Below, piece after piece: positions 15,924 to 23,699 of a stretch of 64,000 bases of DNA (position 1 is the first letter of the stretch; every line of letters starts with the position of its first letter). A program made the translations under genes and the position numbers. This DNA comes from Brevibacterium permense. GTDB taxonomy: Bacteria > Actinomycetota > Actinomycetes > Actinomycetales > Brevibacteriaceae. Where the stretch lies: NCBI RefSeq assembly GCF_013280495.1, contig NZ_JABSSX010000007.1, positions 1 to 64,000 of the forward strand, given 5' to 3'. The notes beneath the pieces were generated by a model, which was not told the origin of the DNA, did no database searches, and saw only the letters and a program-made list of their open reading frames with translations.

Positions 15924-18200
15924 ATGGCCTCCTCTGCTCTTCTCGACATCGTCACCGGTTTCGGTGCCCGGGATGAGCGGATCGTCCATGTCCGCGATAT
16001 CCCGCAGCGTTTCGAACGGGATGCCGAGTGGCCGGACTGGATCGACGAGGAACTCAAGCACGCATGCCATTCCATCGGCGTCGACGCTCTGTGGCAGCAC
16101 CAGCTCGAGGCGGCGCAGACGGCCAGGGACGGTTCCGACGTCGTCATCGCCACCCCCACCGCGTCGGGCAAGTCATTGGGATTCTGGCTGCCGGTGCTCG
16201 AAGCGATCCAATCGACTCGCGGGAAGCTGCGCACCGCCTCGGCGATCTACATCGCTCCGACGAAGGCTCTGGCCGCCGATCAGCTGACCAAACTCGAACG
16301 CTTCGTCATCCAGGGCATGCGCCCGGCCAGCTATGACGGGGACACCTCTCAAGTCTCGAAGGACTGGGCGAGACGGCATGCGAACATCATCTTCACCAAC
16401 CCGGACATGCTCCACCGCAGCATTCTGCCCCAGCACGAGCGCTTCGCCCGAATGTTCAAGAACCTGCGCTTCATCGTCATCGATGAGGCCCACCGCTACC
16501 GCGGAGTGTTCGGCTCCCACGTCGCTCTCATCCTGCGCCGCCTGCTGCGCATCGCCGCCCACTACGGAGCGGCCCCGGTCGTCATCGGAGCCTCGGCGAC
16601 GATGGCGGACCCGGACGTGGCCTTTGCGAAGCTGACCGGGCGGCCCGCACACGCGGTGACCGAGGACTCGTCCCCACGCGCGGCCGGCAGCTTCGCCTTG
16701 TGGGAGCCTCCTGTGTCACCGGGCGGGGACCGGCGCAGCGGTCTGGTCGAGGCCGCCGATGTCATCACCGATTCCACGTGCGCCGGATATCGATCGATCA
16801 CGTTCATCGCCTCCCGCCGAGGCACCGAAGCCCTGGCGCAGACGGTCCGAGACCAGGTGGGTCAGGTGGATGAGACCCTGACCGGCAAGGTCGCCGCATA
16901 CCGGGGCGGGTATCTGGCCGAAGAGCGCAGGATGCTCGAGACGGCTCTGCGGTCGGGTCAGCTGCTGGCCGTGGCGTCGACGAATGCTCTGGAGTTGGGC
17001 ATCGACATCTCCGGACTCGACCTCGTCATCATCTCCGGCTGGCCGGGAACCCTGGCCTCCCTGTGGCAGCAGGCGGGGCGTGCCGGCAGAGCCGGTCAAC
17101 GGTGGATGGCCGTGTTCATCGCCCGCGACGATCCGCTCGATACCTTCGTCGTCCATCACCCCGAAGTCATCTTCGACTCCCCCGTCGACGCCGGCGTCAT
17201 CCATCCGGGCAATCCGCACGTGCTCTCGGGTCACTTATGTGCGGCCGCCGCCGAGGTGCCGCTGAAGTCGGCCGACCTCGTGCACTTCCCGGACAATTCG
17301 CCCGCCGTCATCGACGACCTCGTGGAGGCGAAGATGCTGCGGGCACGGCCGACCGGATGGTTCTGGGCAAAAGACCAACCGGCGACCGACCTGTCCGATA
17401 TCCGCGGTTCCGGCGGCGGACAATTCAGCTTGGTCGAAGCGAGCACCGGCACTCTGCTGGGCACGGTCGACGAATCGGGTGCACATACGGGAGCCCACCC
17501 GGGCGCTGTGTACACACATCAGGGAATCGACTTCACCGTCCTCGATCTCGACCTAGAGGACCGGATCGTCGCCGTCGAACGTGCCGAGGTCGACTACACG
17601 ACTCAGCCGCGCTCGCAGACCGAGATCTCGATCGTCGACACCGATGCGCAGCGGGTTCTGCCCTCTGGGGTGGCTGTGTGCAGCGGCACCGTCGACGTCA
17701 AGGATCAGGTCGTCGCCTACCGGATGCGGGCCAAGCGCGGTGGAGCGATCATCGCCGAACACGAGCTCGACCTGCCGGAGCGCACGCTGCGAACAAAGGC
17801 CGTGTGGTGGACGATTCCGCAGAGCGTCCTCGACGAGGCCGAAGTCGTCTCCGGAGACCTGCCGGGAGCCGTCCATGCCGCCGAGCATGCCTCGATCGGT
17901 CTGCTGCCGCTCTTCGCCGGCTGCGACCGCTGGGATATCGGCGGAGTGTCGACGGCGCTGCATGCCGACACCGGACTGGCGACGGTGTTCGTCTATGACG
18001 GTCTGGCAGGTGGTGCCGGATTCGCCGAACGCGGCAGTGAGGTCATCGAAGAATGGCTAGGTGCAACCAGGGACGCCATCGCCGCATGTGAGTGCGTCGA
18101 CGGCTGCCCGTCGTGCGTGCAGTCGCCGAAGTGCGGCAACGGCAACGAACCGCTGGAGAAGGACGCTGCGCTGCGGCTGCTGCGCACCGTGCTCAGGTAG
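15924..18200 (+). CDS. DEAD/DEAH-box helicase with zinc-binding DUF1998 domain (MrfA-like)
   Basis: A 758-residue superfamily 2 helicase. Visible: Q-like region LWQHQLEAAQTARDG, Walker A ATPTASGKSLGF (about 76-87), DEAH box VIDEAHRYRG (about 186), motif III GASATMADP, and C-terminal RecA motifs STNALELGIDISGLD and QQAGRAGRAGQ. The C-terminal region ends with a Cys cluster CECVDGCPSCVQSPKCGNGN (from about residue 722), the DUF1998 zinc site of MrfA. MrfA of Bacillus takes part in mitomycin C adduct repair, so a repair role is inferred. In actinomycetes this helicase is a regular neighbour of Tad genes, as here. CATAAT 6 bases before ATG suggests a leaderless mRNA. Confidence 0.9.
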   Translation: MASSALLDIVTGFGARDERIVHVRDIPQRFERDAEWPDWIDEELKHACHSIGVDALWQHQLEAAQTARDGSDVVIATPTASGKSLGFWLPVLEAIQSTRGKLRTASAIYIAPTKALAADQLTKLERFVIQGMRPASYDGDTSQVSKDWARRHANIIFTNPDMLHRSILPQHERFARMFKNLRFIVIDEAHRYRGVFGSHVALILRRLLRIAAHYGAAPVVIGASATMADPDVAFAKLTGRPAHAVTEDSSPRAAGSFALWEPPVSPGGDRRSGLVEAADVITDSTCAGYRSITFIASRRGTEALAQTVRDQVGQVDETLTGKVAAYRGGYLAEERRMLETALRSGQLLAVASTNALELGIDISGLDLVIISGWPGTLASLWQQAGRAGRAGQRWMAVFIARDDPLDTFVVHHPEVIFDSPVDAGVIHPGNPHVLSGHLCAAAAEVPLKSADLVHFPDNSPAVIDDLVEAKMLRARPTGWFWAKDQPATDLSDIRGSGGGQFSLVEASTGTLLGTVDESGAHTGAHPGAVYTHQGIDFTVLDLDLEDRIVAVERAEVDYTTQPRSQTEISIVDTDAQRVLPSGVAVCSGTVDVKDQVVAYRMRAKRGGAIIAEHELDLPERTLRTKAVWWTIPQSVLDEAEVVSGDLPGAVHAAEHASIGLLPLFAGCDRWDIGGVSTALHADTGLATVFVYDGLAGGAGFAERGSEVIEEWLGATRDAIAACECVDGCPSCVQSPKCGNGNEPLEKDAALRLLRTVLR

Positions 18201-18209
18201 CGATCCCCC

Positions 18210-18527
18210 TCATTTCCCGGCGACCGCCTCCTCTCTGACTTTCGGCAGTGGTCCCGGGATGTCGACTTCGATGACGACATAGGCCGATTGCTCATTCAAT
18301 GAAGCACGGCAGTCCTTGAGGTGGCCGCCGTTGCGAACCGCTACCTCCTTCGCCGTCTCACACGGTTCCCCGGTGGCCAGTCCGCGCACGGCATCCGCGG
18401 CGGCGAGCGCCGCCAGATCCGCGGCGCTCTGTGCCCGACTGTGGGCGACGAACGCCTGGCCGAGGCTGCCGATCGCGGTGACGAGGACGAGCACGATCGA
18501 GCAGAGTCCCACGACGATGTTCGTCAT
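18210..18527 (-). CDS. TadE/TadG-like pilus-associated protein (helicase/secretion neighbourhood type)
   Basis: A 105-residue protein with one N-terminal membrane helix (VVGLCSIVLVLVTAIGSLGQAF) followed by AQSAADLAALAAADAV, the Tad-G-like motif, and a short extracellular domain with two Cys (GEPCETA and KDCRAS) that could form a disulfide. It matches the small proteins, such as mycobacterial Rv3654c, that sit between a helicase and the Tad secretion genes. It is probably a minor pilin-like or assembly component. The ATG overlaps the preceding stop by 4 bases, so it is translationally coupled to the TadE-like gene. Confidence 0.75.
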   Translation of the reverse strand: MTNIVVGLCSIVLVLVTAIGSLGQAFVAHSRAQSAADLAALAAADAVRGLATGEPCETAKEVAVRNGGHLKDCRASLNEQSAYVVIEVDIPGPLPKVREEAVAGK

Positions 18528-18910
18528 GACGGTCCGCCTCTGTCCCCTTCGAATCGTGCGGTGGCATCCGCGTCGACGGTGTCGAGGAAGAAGATCGCGG
18601 CCGGCAGCTCGATCGTAACCGTGACGACCGAGTATCCGCCGTCGGCTCGAACGCGGACCGAGGAGGAGTCACCGGCGTGCTTCTTCGCTTCGGACACGAC
18701 AGCGGCCCGGGGTTCGCCACGGGCGATCTCACGGGCCGCGGACCGTGCCGCGTCGAAGGCTCGCAGCTGGGAGAACCCGACAGCGGCGGCTCCCGTGAGC
18801 AGCACGATGAGAAGAACGACCGCCGGCATGACGACGGCGAATTCCGCCGTCGCCGTTCCCGCATCCCGATCCCATCCTCGCTGCCGCTGACGGGAGCGTC
18901 CGCATGGCAT
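18524..18910 (-). CDS. TadE-like minor pilin family protein
   Basis: A 128-residue protein with the TadE signature just before and in the membrane helix: DAGTATAEFAVVMPAVVLLIVLLTGAAAVG, preceded by a basic N-terminus, then DAARSAAREIARGE. TadE proteins are pseudopilins processed by a prepilin peptidase; the EF pair after a Thr/Ala-rich stretch fits that cleavage. It is encoded 6 bases after the Flp-like gene and overlaps the next gene. It probably acts at the cell surface in the Tad pilus or secretion apparatus. Confidence 0.8.
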   Translation of the reverse strand: MPCGRSRQRQRGWDRDAGTATAEFAVVMPAVVLLIVLLTGAAAVGFSQLRAFDAARSAAREIARGEPRAAVVSEAKKHAGDSSSVRVRADGGYSVVTVTIELPAAIFFLDTVDADATARFEGDRGGPS

Positions 18911-18916
18911 GACGGT

Positions 18917-19162
18917 TCAGCTTCCCAGACCGAGCGCCGAGGAGATGACCCCGGTGATGAGTTCCTTGATCGGTTCGGATTTGAGGACCACGACGAGCAG
19001 TGCGGCGAATCCGCACGCGGCCAGAGTGGTGATCGCATATTCAGCTGTGGTCGCTCCGGCGTCGGGTTCCCAGAACTGTTCGATCTCACTGTGGTCCTCG
19101 ACCGGTTCGATGTGCCCGGTCGACGGTTCCTCGATCTCCGGGGACGGTGATGTGGTGGCCAT
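18917..19162 (-). CDS. DUF4244 Flp-like pilin
   Basis: An 81-residue protein starting at ATG 19162, with a very strong ribosome site AAGGAGG directly upstream. The acidic N-terminus ends at EPDAGATTAEYAITTLAACG, followed by one membrane helix AALLVVVLKSEPIKELITGV. The GATTAEY box is the Flp prepilin cleavage region, where cleavage after Gly leaves a Glu at position 5. This is the presumed major pilin of the locus. Its leader is longer than usual. It heads the short operon flp, tadE, tadE-like, which is separated from tadABC by a GNAT gene. Confidence 0.85.
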   Translation of the reverse strand: MATTSPSPEIEEPSTGHIEPVEDHSEIEQFWEPDAGATTAEYAITTLAACGFAALLVVVLKSEPIKELITGVISSALGLGS

Positions 19163-19349
19163 GCTCTCCTCCTTGGCTGAATCCCCGTTCGCACTCTGCG
19201 AGCGGACCTTCAGCCTGGGAGTCGGCATGCTGCCGTGTCCAGGGCCGGATTCGCACCTGTGGAAACGGGTTCTGCATCCACAGGCTCACGGTGTGCGGGT
19301 GGAGGCGCCGTCCACAGGAAACGGCGTGCGAGTCAGTGGCGCCGACGCT
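19163..19349. promoter_or_regulatory. Leader region of the Flp operon with three TCCACAG-type motifs
   Basis: This 187-base gap upstream of the pilin gene has ctgtgga near 19257 and tccacag near 19276 and 19311. The motif resembles half of a DnaA box but lacks the TTA, so its meaning is unclear. The pilin promoter must lie here. Confidence 0.35.
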
Positions 19350-19952
19350 TCAGCTGTTGCCGGCCCAATCGTCTCTGAGGATGGCCATGATCACTTCGTC
19401 GTGGCGCCGACCGTTGAAGAACACAGCCTCACGTCGACGGCCTTCTTCGACGAATCCGGCCTTTGTATAGGAGGCTATTCCGCGGGTATTGAATGCCCAG
19501 GTCTGCAGCTCGATTCGGTTGAGTCCCAATTGGAGGAACCCGTATTTCACTGCCAGTCGCACGGCGTCCGAGCCGTATCCGCGGCCGTGGAATTCAGGTC
19601 CGAGGACGATCGCCAGAGTGGCTGACTGGTTGATGGGGTTGCGTCCGTAGAGGGTGACATGGCCGACGAACTCCTCGGTTTCGGTCAGCTCGATGCTGAA
19701 GCCGACTGCCTCACTCGAGGTGTTCGCGCTCCACTGCGAGAACTGCTCGGACACACCCCCTTCGGGCCGCGGCAGAACCGTGTGATTCTGCAGGACGACG
19801 ATCGAGGGATCGAACCACCACTGTTCGAGATACGGCAGATCATCCTCCCTCAGCGGCCGCAGACGCACGGATCGACCGACGAAGAGATTCTCGGCGTAGT
19901 CCTCAGCTTGTTCGACATTGGACAGCTGATTGAAAGGTGTGACCGGTGCCAT
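19350..19952 (-). CDS. GNAT-family N-acetyltransferase (RimJ/RimL type)
   Basis: A 200-residue protein with the RimJ-like layout: VGRSVRLRPLREDDLPYLEQWWFDP, IVLGPEFHGRGYGSDAVRLA (acetyl-CoA binding), RIELQTWAFNTRGIASYTKAGFVEEG. Such proteins acetylate protein N-termini, aminoglycosides or small amines; the substrate is not predictable. TAGGCT lies 6 bases before the ATG, so it looks leaderless and independently transcribed. It sits between tadC and the pilin gene and therefore interrupts what is often one Tad cluster. No direct Tad role is evident. Confidence 0.85.
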   Translation of the reverse strand: MAPVTPFNQLSNVEQAEDYAENLFVGRSVRLRPLREDDLPYLEQWWFDPSIVVLQNHTVLPRPEGGVSEQFSQWSANTSSEAVGFSIELTETEEFVGHVTLYGRNPINQSATLAIVLGPEFHGRGYGSDAVRLAVKYGFLQLGLNRIELQTWAFNTRGIASYTKAGFVEEGRRREAVFFNGRRHDEVIMAILRDDWAGNS

Positions 19953-19994
19953 GGCCCGAGCCTATCGGTCGAGTCTGAACACCCGGTCACCACT

Positions 19995-20591
19995 TCAGAA
20001 GAACACGGTCGTGAGGTCGGTCAGCAGTGAGATGACGACCGGAACGACAGACAGCAGCAGGAACGCCGGCAGAATGCACACGCCCAAGGGCAGCACCAGC
20101 TGCACACCCAGCGAAGCGGCCGCCTCCTGCCGACGCCGACGGGACGAAGCCCGCAGCTCCTCGGCCACTGACTCGATGAGCGGTGCCGGGCCGACTCCAG
20201 TGTGTTCGGAGAACTCGAAGACCTCGAGCACCGGAAGCAGACGATCGTCGTCGGCGAGCCTGCGCCCTCCGATCGCCATCGCACGGGCGATCCTCTGCAG
20301 GCCCGACCGGTCGTCGGTCGCCTCGGCGGTCAGGGTCAGCGCCACGGGAGTCGGCAGACCGGAGGTCAGGCAGATCGCCACAAGGTCGAGGTCGAACGCC
20401 AGCTGATCATCGGCCACCGCTCCTGCCGTCCCCGATTCCGCCGTTCCCGCCTCCTCAGCGGCCGCCTCGGTGTCGGTGGGAACGGATCTGCCCTCGCCGA
20501 GGAGGCTCTGCAGTCTCCCGCGGGTCGAGCCTGACCACAGGAGCACACCGAGTCCGACGCAGACACCGATGAGCACAATCAGCATGGTCAT
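19995..20591 (-). CDS. tadC: Type II secretion F-domain protein (TadC)
   Basis: A 198-residue inner-membrane platform protein. An N-terminal helix (TMLIVLIGVCVGLGVLLW) is followed by a cytosolic region with the T2SSF pattern DLDLVAICLTSGLPTPVALTL...GLQRIARAMAIGG and FSEHTGVGPAPLIESVAEELR, then two terminal helices (LGVQLVLPLGVCILPAFLLLSVVPVVISLL). It partners TadB around the TadA ATPase. The start at ATG 20591 overlaps the tadB stop by 4 bases. Confidence 0.88.
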   Translation of the reverse strand: MTMLIVLIGVCVGLGVLLWSGSTRGRLQSLLGEGRSVPTDTEAAAEEAGTAESGTAGAVADDQLAFDLDLVAICLTSGLPTPVALTLTAEATDDRSGLQRIARAMAIGGRRLADDDRLLPVLEVFEFSEHTGVGPAPLIESVAEELRASSRRRRQEAAASLGVQLVLPLGVCILPAFLLLSVVPVVISLLTDLTTVFF

Positions 20592-21283
20592 CTCTGTGCC
20601 TTGAGCATCATCGTCCGCATCCACCACCGGCCGGCCCCGTACAGGAGGAGGCCGGCGCCGATGCTCAGCTGTCCCGGCAGTCCGGTGATGAGTTCCAGAG
20701 GGCGGACGCCGATGAGCAAGCCGAGACCGACGCCGATGAGCGGCAGCCAGCTGAGCACCCGCACCGTCGACCTCGGTCCGGCCATCGCGATGCGGCGTTC
20801 GCGTTCGGCGTCGAGGGCGTCTCTCTGCGCTGCCGCATACCTGAGGATCATCTCCGCTGCCGGTGCTCCGGAGCGTTCGGACACCGTCCACACAGCTGCC
20901 ATTCCCGACAGCACGTGAGCAGCGGTCTCCGACAGTCCGGAGCTGCGGGTGGCTATGGCGCGTCCCGGTTCCTCGCCCAGTGAGATCGCTCGCGAGATCG
21001 GGATCAGGGCGTCGTTGCGGCGACTCAGCGTGCTCATCACCGCCTGCGGGGTCATCCCCACCTTGAGCAGGTGGGCGCAGTTCTCCACGGCGGCGATCGC
21101 CCACAGCCGTTCGGCCTGATCATCGGCGGTATGACCGCCTCGGCGAAAGAAGGCACGCACCCCTTTCCGCACCGATTCGCCGCTCTCGCCACGGCGCAAG
21201 AGCTCGCGCAGCCTGGAGCCCGGGTCCGGGGGCGCGGCGAGGATGATCCCGGCCGCGATGAGGACGGCGGTGACGACGATCAT
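20588..21283 (-). CDS. tadB: TadB-like pilus assembly membrane protein
   Basis: A 231-residue protein with an N-terminal helix (VVTAVLIAAGIILAAPP), a cytosolic T2SSF-type domain (LLKVGMTPQAVMSTLSRR...SGLSETAAHVLSGMAAVWTVSERSGAPAAEMILRYA), and two C-terminal helices. It forms the membrane platform of the Tad system with TadC. ATG 21283 overlaps the tadA stop by 4 bases. It is shorter than full-length TadB, as is normal for actinobacterial members of this locus. Confidence 0.87.
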   Translation of the reverse strand: MIVVTAVLIAAGIILAAPPDPGSRLRELLRRGESGESVRKGVRAFFRRGGHTADDQAERLWAIAAVENCAHLLKVGMTPQAVMSTLSRRNDALIPISRAISLGEEPGRAIATRSSGLSETAAHVLSGMAAVWTVSERSGAPAAEMILRYAAAQRDALDAERERRIAMAGPRSTVRVLSWLPLIGVGLGLLIGVRPLELITGLPGQLSIGAGLLLYGAGRWWMRTMMLKAQR

Positions 21284-22452
21284 TGCGCGGACTTTTGTTC
21301 GAGCACGGCTTCGAACCGTGCCAGGGCACGCCGATTGACAGTGCCGGCCGTCGACGGCGAGGGGCGACCCCACACCGGTTCCATCACCACTCCCTCGGAT
21401 CCGGTCCTCGTCGGGATCGCCAGCTCCGTGACTCCCCGCTCGGAACCCGTGCGACGCAAATGGATGACAAGGTCGATGGCGGTGGAGAACTGCGAATACA
21501 CGGCGTCCGGACTCATCTGCGCCAGCGCACCGAGCGCGGCCACCCGGCTGGGCACGGCCTCGGCGGTGTTCGCGTGGATCGTCGCACACCCACCCTCGTG
21601 CCCGGTGTTGAGGGCAGTGAGCATGTCCCGGACCTCGGCGCCGCGGCATTCCCCGACGACGAGGCGATCAGGCCGCATCCGCAGGGCATTGCGCACGAGG
21701 TCGGTCAGGGTCACTTCGCCGCCGCCTTCGACGTTGGCCTGACGCGCGGCGAGCTGCACGGTGTGCGGGTGGGTGACGATGAGCTCACGGGAGTCCTCGA
21801 CGATGACGATGCGTTGGATCGGTTCGACCAGCGACAGCAGAGCGCCGAGGAGGACGGTCTTTCCCGTGCCCGTTCCGCCGGAGACGAGGATGTTCGCCCG
21901 TGAGGTGACCGCCTCGGCGACGAGGGGGCTGATCTCAGCGGGGACGAACCCTTCGGCGCAGAGCTGGGAATAGGGGAATCCGGCCCGTTTGGGTACGCGG
22001 AAGCTGATCGTCGTCGTCTCCCCCGAGATCGGTGGGACGATCGCGTTCATCCGCACCCCGTCGGGCAGACGAACGTCGACATAGGGGGAAGAATCGTCGA
22101 GGCGGCGCCCGCCGAGGGCGGCCAAACGCACCGCCAAGGACCGCACGTCCTCTTCGGATCCCAGGATCAGGTCGAGCAGCTGGGGACCGTCACCGGTGTC
22201 GGCGAAGACCTCCCGCGGCCCGTTGACGAACACGTCCGTGGTGCCGGGCACCTCGAGCACGGACTGCAGGGGTCCGGCCCCGGACAGCTGCGCGGACAGC
22301 CGGGTGACGAGTTCGAGCAGGGCGGAGGAACCGAGCACGCGTCCGGTGCGCTGAACCGCCTCGGCGACGGCGGCCGTGGTCACCGGTCCCGGATTGTCGA
22401 GCAGCGTTTTGCGAACATCGGCGACGAGCGAGGCGTCGAGCCATTCGCTCAT
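21280..22452 (-). CDS. tadA: TadA secretion ATPase
   Basis: A 390-residue hexameric ATPase of the CpaF/TadA family, which powers pilin export and assembly at the membrane. Visible: N-terminal GPLQSVLEVPGTTDVFVNGP, Asp box RIVIVEDSRELIV, Walker A SGGTGTGKTVLLG (about residue 194), His box TLTDLVRNALRMRPDRLVVGECRGAEV with Walker B, and GHEGGCATIHANTA. The start is ATG 22452, which overlaps the preceding stop; an in-frame GTG at 22461 is less likely. Confidence 0.95.
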   Translation of the reverse strand: MSEWLDASLVADVRKTLLDNPGPVTTAAVAEAVQRTGRVLGSSALLELVTRLSAQLSGAGPLQSVLEVPGTTDVFVNGPREVFADTGDGPQLLDLILGSEEDVRSLAVRLAALGGRRLDDSSPYVDVRLPDGVRMNAIVPPISGETTTISFRVPKRAGFPYSQLCAEGFVPAEISPLVAEAVTSRANILVSGGTGTGKTVLLGALLSLVEPIQRIVIVEDSRELIVTHPHTVQLAARQANVEGGGEVTLTDLVRNALRMRPDRLVVGECRGAEVRDMLTALNTGHEGGCATIHANTAEAVPSRVAALGALAQMSPDAVYSQFSTAIDLVIHLRRTGSERGVTELAIPTRTGSEGVVMEPVWGRPSPSTAGTVNRRALARFEAVLEQKSAQ

Positions 22453-23456
22453 TCCACCCACTCCCCCAGCAACCGGTCGACGAGGCGGCCGAGGTGCGCG
22501 CCACCTGGGATTCCCTCGCCGCGGTCGACGGCGGCGGACAGGCCCCGATCGTCGCGGATGCTCCCAGCCAGGCTCAGCCCGATGGAATCGGCGAGGAGGT
22601 CGGCGTCGAGACCGCCGGCCCCGGTTTCACGGACGACGAGGCGCACATCCGGGTGGGCGTGGGAGAGCCGCTTGGCCACTTGGGAGGAGGCGACGGCGGA
22701 TCTGACCCGGGCCGGGGAGACGAGGAGGACATGATGGCAGCGCCGGGTCCACTGGGGTGGGGCGTGGCGGGGCAGATCGACGATGACGAGGTCGAAGGCC
22801 TGACCGGCCGCAGCGAGGAAGTCATCGAAGACGTCCGGGTCGAGGTCGACGGTGTCGTCTCGCCCCCACGACAGAAGGGCGAGGCCCTCGTGGCGGGGCA
22901 GCGCGTCGGCCAGGGCGGAGGGGCGCAGCTGTCCGCGGGAAGCACTGAGGTCGGTCCACCGGGGACCGGGCGCCTGCTCGGCGCCGAGGACGAGGTCGAG
23001 TCCCCCGCCGAGCGGGTCCGCGTCGACGAGGACGGTGCTGTGATCGGCTCCGGCCCGCCGGGCGAGTGCGCAGGCGAGCACGGAGGCTCCGGCTCCCCCG
23101 CATCCGGCGACGACGCCGACCGTGGTCCCGGGTGCCGTCGGCGGTTCGACAGCAGCGATCATCCGCCCACTCAGCCATTCCGCAGCAGCAGGCAGCACGG
23201 CGAGCTGGTCGACGCCGAGGTGGGCGGCCTTCGCCCAGGTCGAGGAGGGTTCGTCATCGTCGAGGGCGACGAGAACCGTGTCTGCCCGGTCGGTGGCGGG
23301 GGCTTCGCGGACGTCTTCGCCGAGAAGGATGAGCGACGCGGACTGCCAGCCTCCGGAGTCGGGAGGCAGGACGGTCAGCGAGATGCCGATGCTTTCGGCC
23401 ACTCGAGCGCATTCTTCGGTGATCGCTCCGAGGTCGGTGATGAGGGCTACCTGCAT
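22449..23456 (-). CDS. Ssd/TadZ-like MinD-family P-loop protein
   Basis: A 335-residue protein from ATG 23456 (GTG 23486 is also possible). The N-terminal about 120 residues form a receiver-like domain (VALITDLGAITEECARVAES). The rest is a MinD/ParA-like fold: GVVAGCGGAGASVLACALA replaces the canonical deviant Walker A (KGGxGKS) and lacks the Lys, VLVDADPLGGGLDLVLG follows, and FDLVIVDLPRHAP is the Walker B strand. It matches mycobacterial Ssd (septum site determining protein) and TadZ, proposed to localise the Tad machine at the pole or septum. The missing P-loop Lys suggests weak or no ATP hydrolysis. It is the first gene of the ssd-tadA-tadB-tadC operon. Confidence 0.85.
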   Translation of the reverse strand: MQVALITDLGAITEECARVAESIGISLTVLPPDSGGWQSASLILLGEDVREAPATDRADTVLVALDDDEPSSTWAKAAHLGVDQLAVLPAAAEWLSGRMIAAVEPPTAPGTTVGVVAGCGGAGASVLACALARRAGADHSTVLVDADPLGGGLDLVLGAEQAPGPRWTDLSASRGQLRPSALADALPRHEGLALLSWGRDDTVDLDPDVFDDFLAAAGQAFDLVIVDLPRHAPPQWTRRCHHVLLVSPARVRSAVASSQVAKRLSHAHPDVRLVVRETGAGGLDADLLADSIGLSLAGSIRDDRGLSAAVDRGEGIPGGAHLGRLVDRLLGEWVE

Positions 23457-23525
23457 GCACCGAGCCTGGACCCGCTCGGCCGTCACCGGCCAGACCGGAG
23501 CACCACCCTGTGGATGAGACGACGA

Positions 23526-23566
23526 AGGGGCGCCCCCTGTGAGGTTGAGTCACAGGAGGCGCCCCT
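23526..23566. terminator. Long hairpin upstream of ssd
   Basis: aggggcgccccctgtga at 23526-23542 pairs with tcacaggaggcgcccct at 23550-23566 with one mismatch. It lies 134 bases beyond the stop of the large membrane protein gene, whose transcript it probably ends before ssd. Confidence 0.7.
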
Positions 23567-23699
23567 AGTGGCAGCCAGTGGCCTCCGCCCACGTCAGCCG
23601 CGGTGGTCCGCCCGGCCGGTCGTATCATGTGGTGCCGGTAGGCACCGATTCGACCGAGGTCTGTCCACAACGCTGACGTGTGAGTGGATTCCGGTCGGA

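Noticed and set aside
19250..19320. Cluster of TCCACAG motifs considered as DnaA boxes
   Set aside because: They lack the TTA of TTATCCACA, and no origin genes are near.
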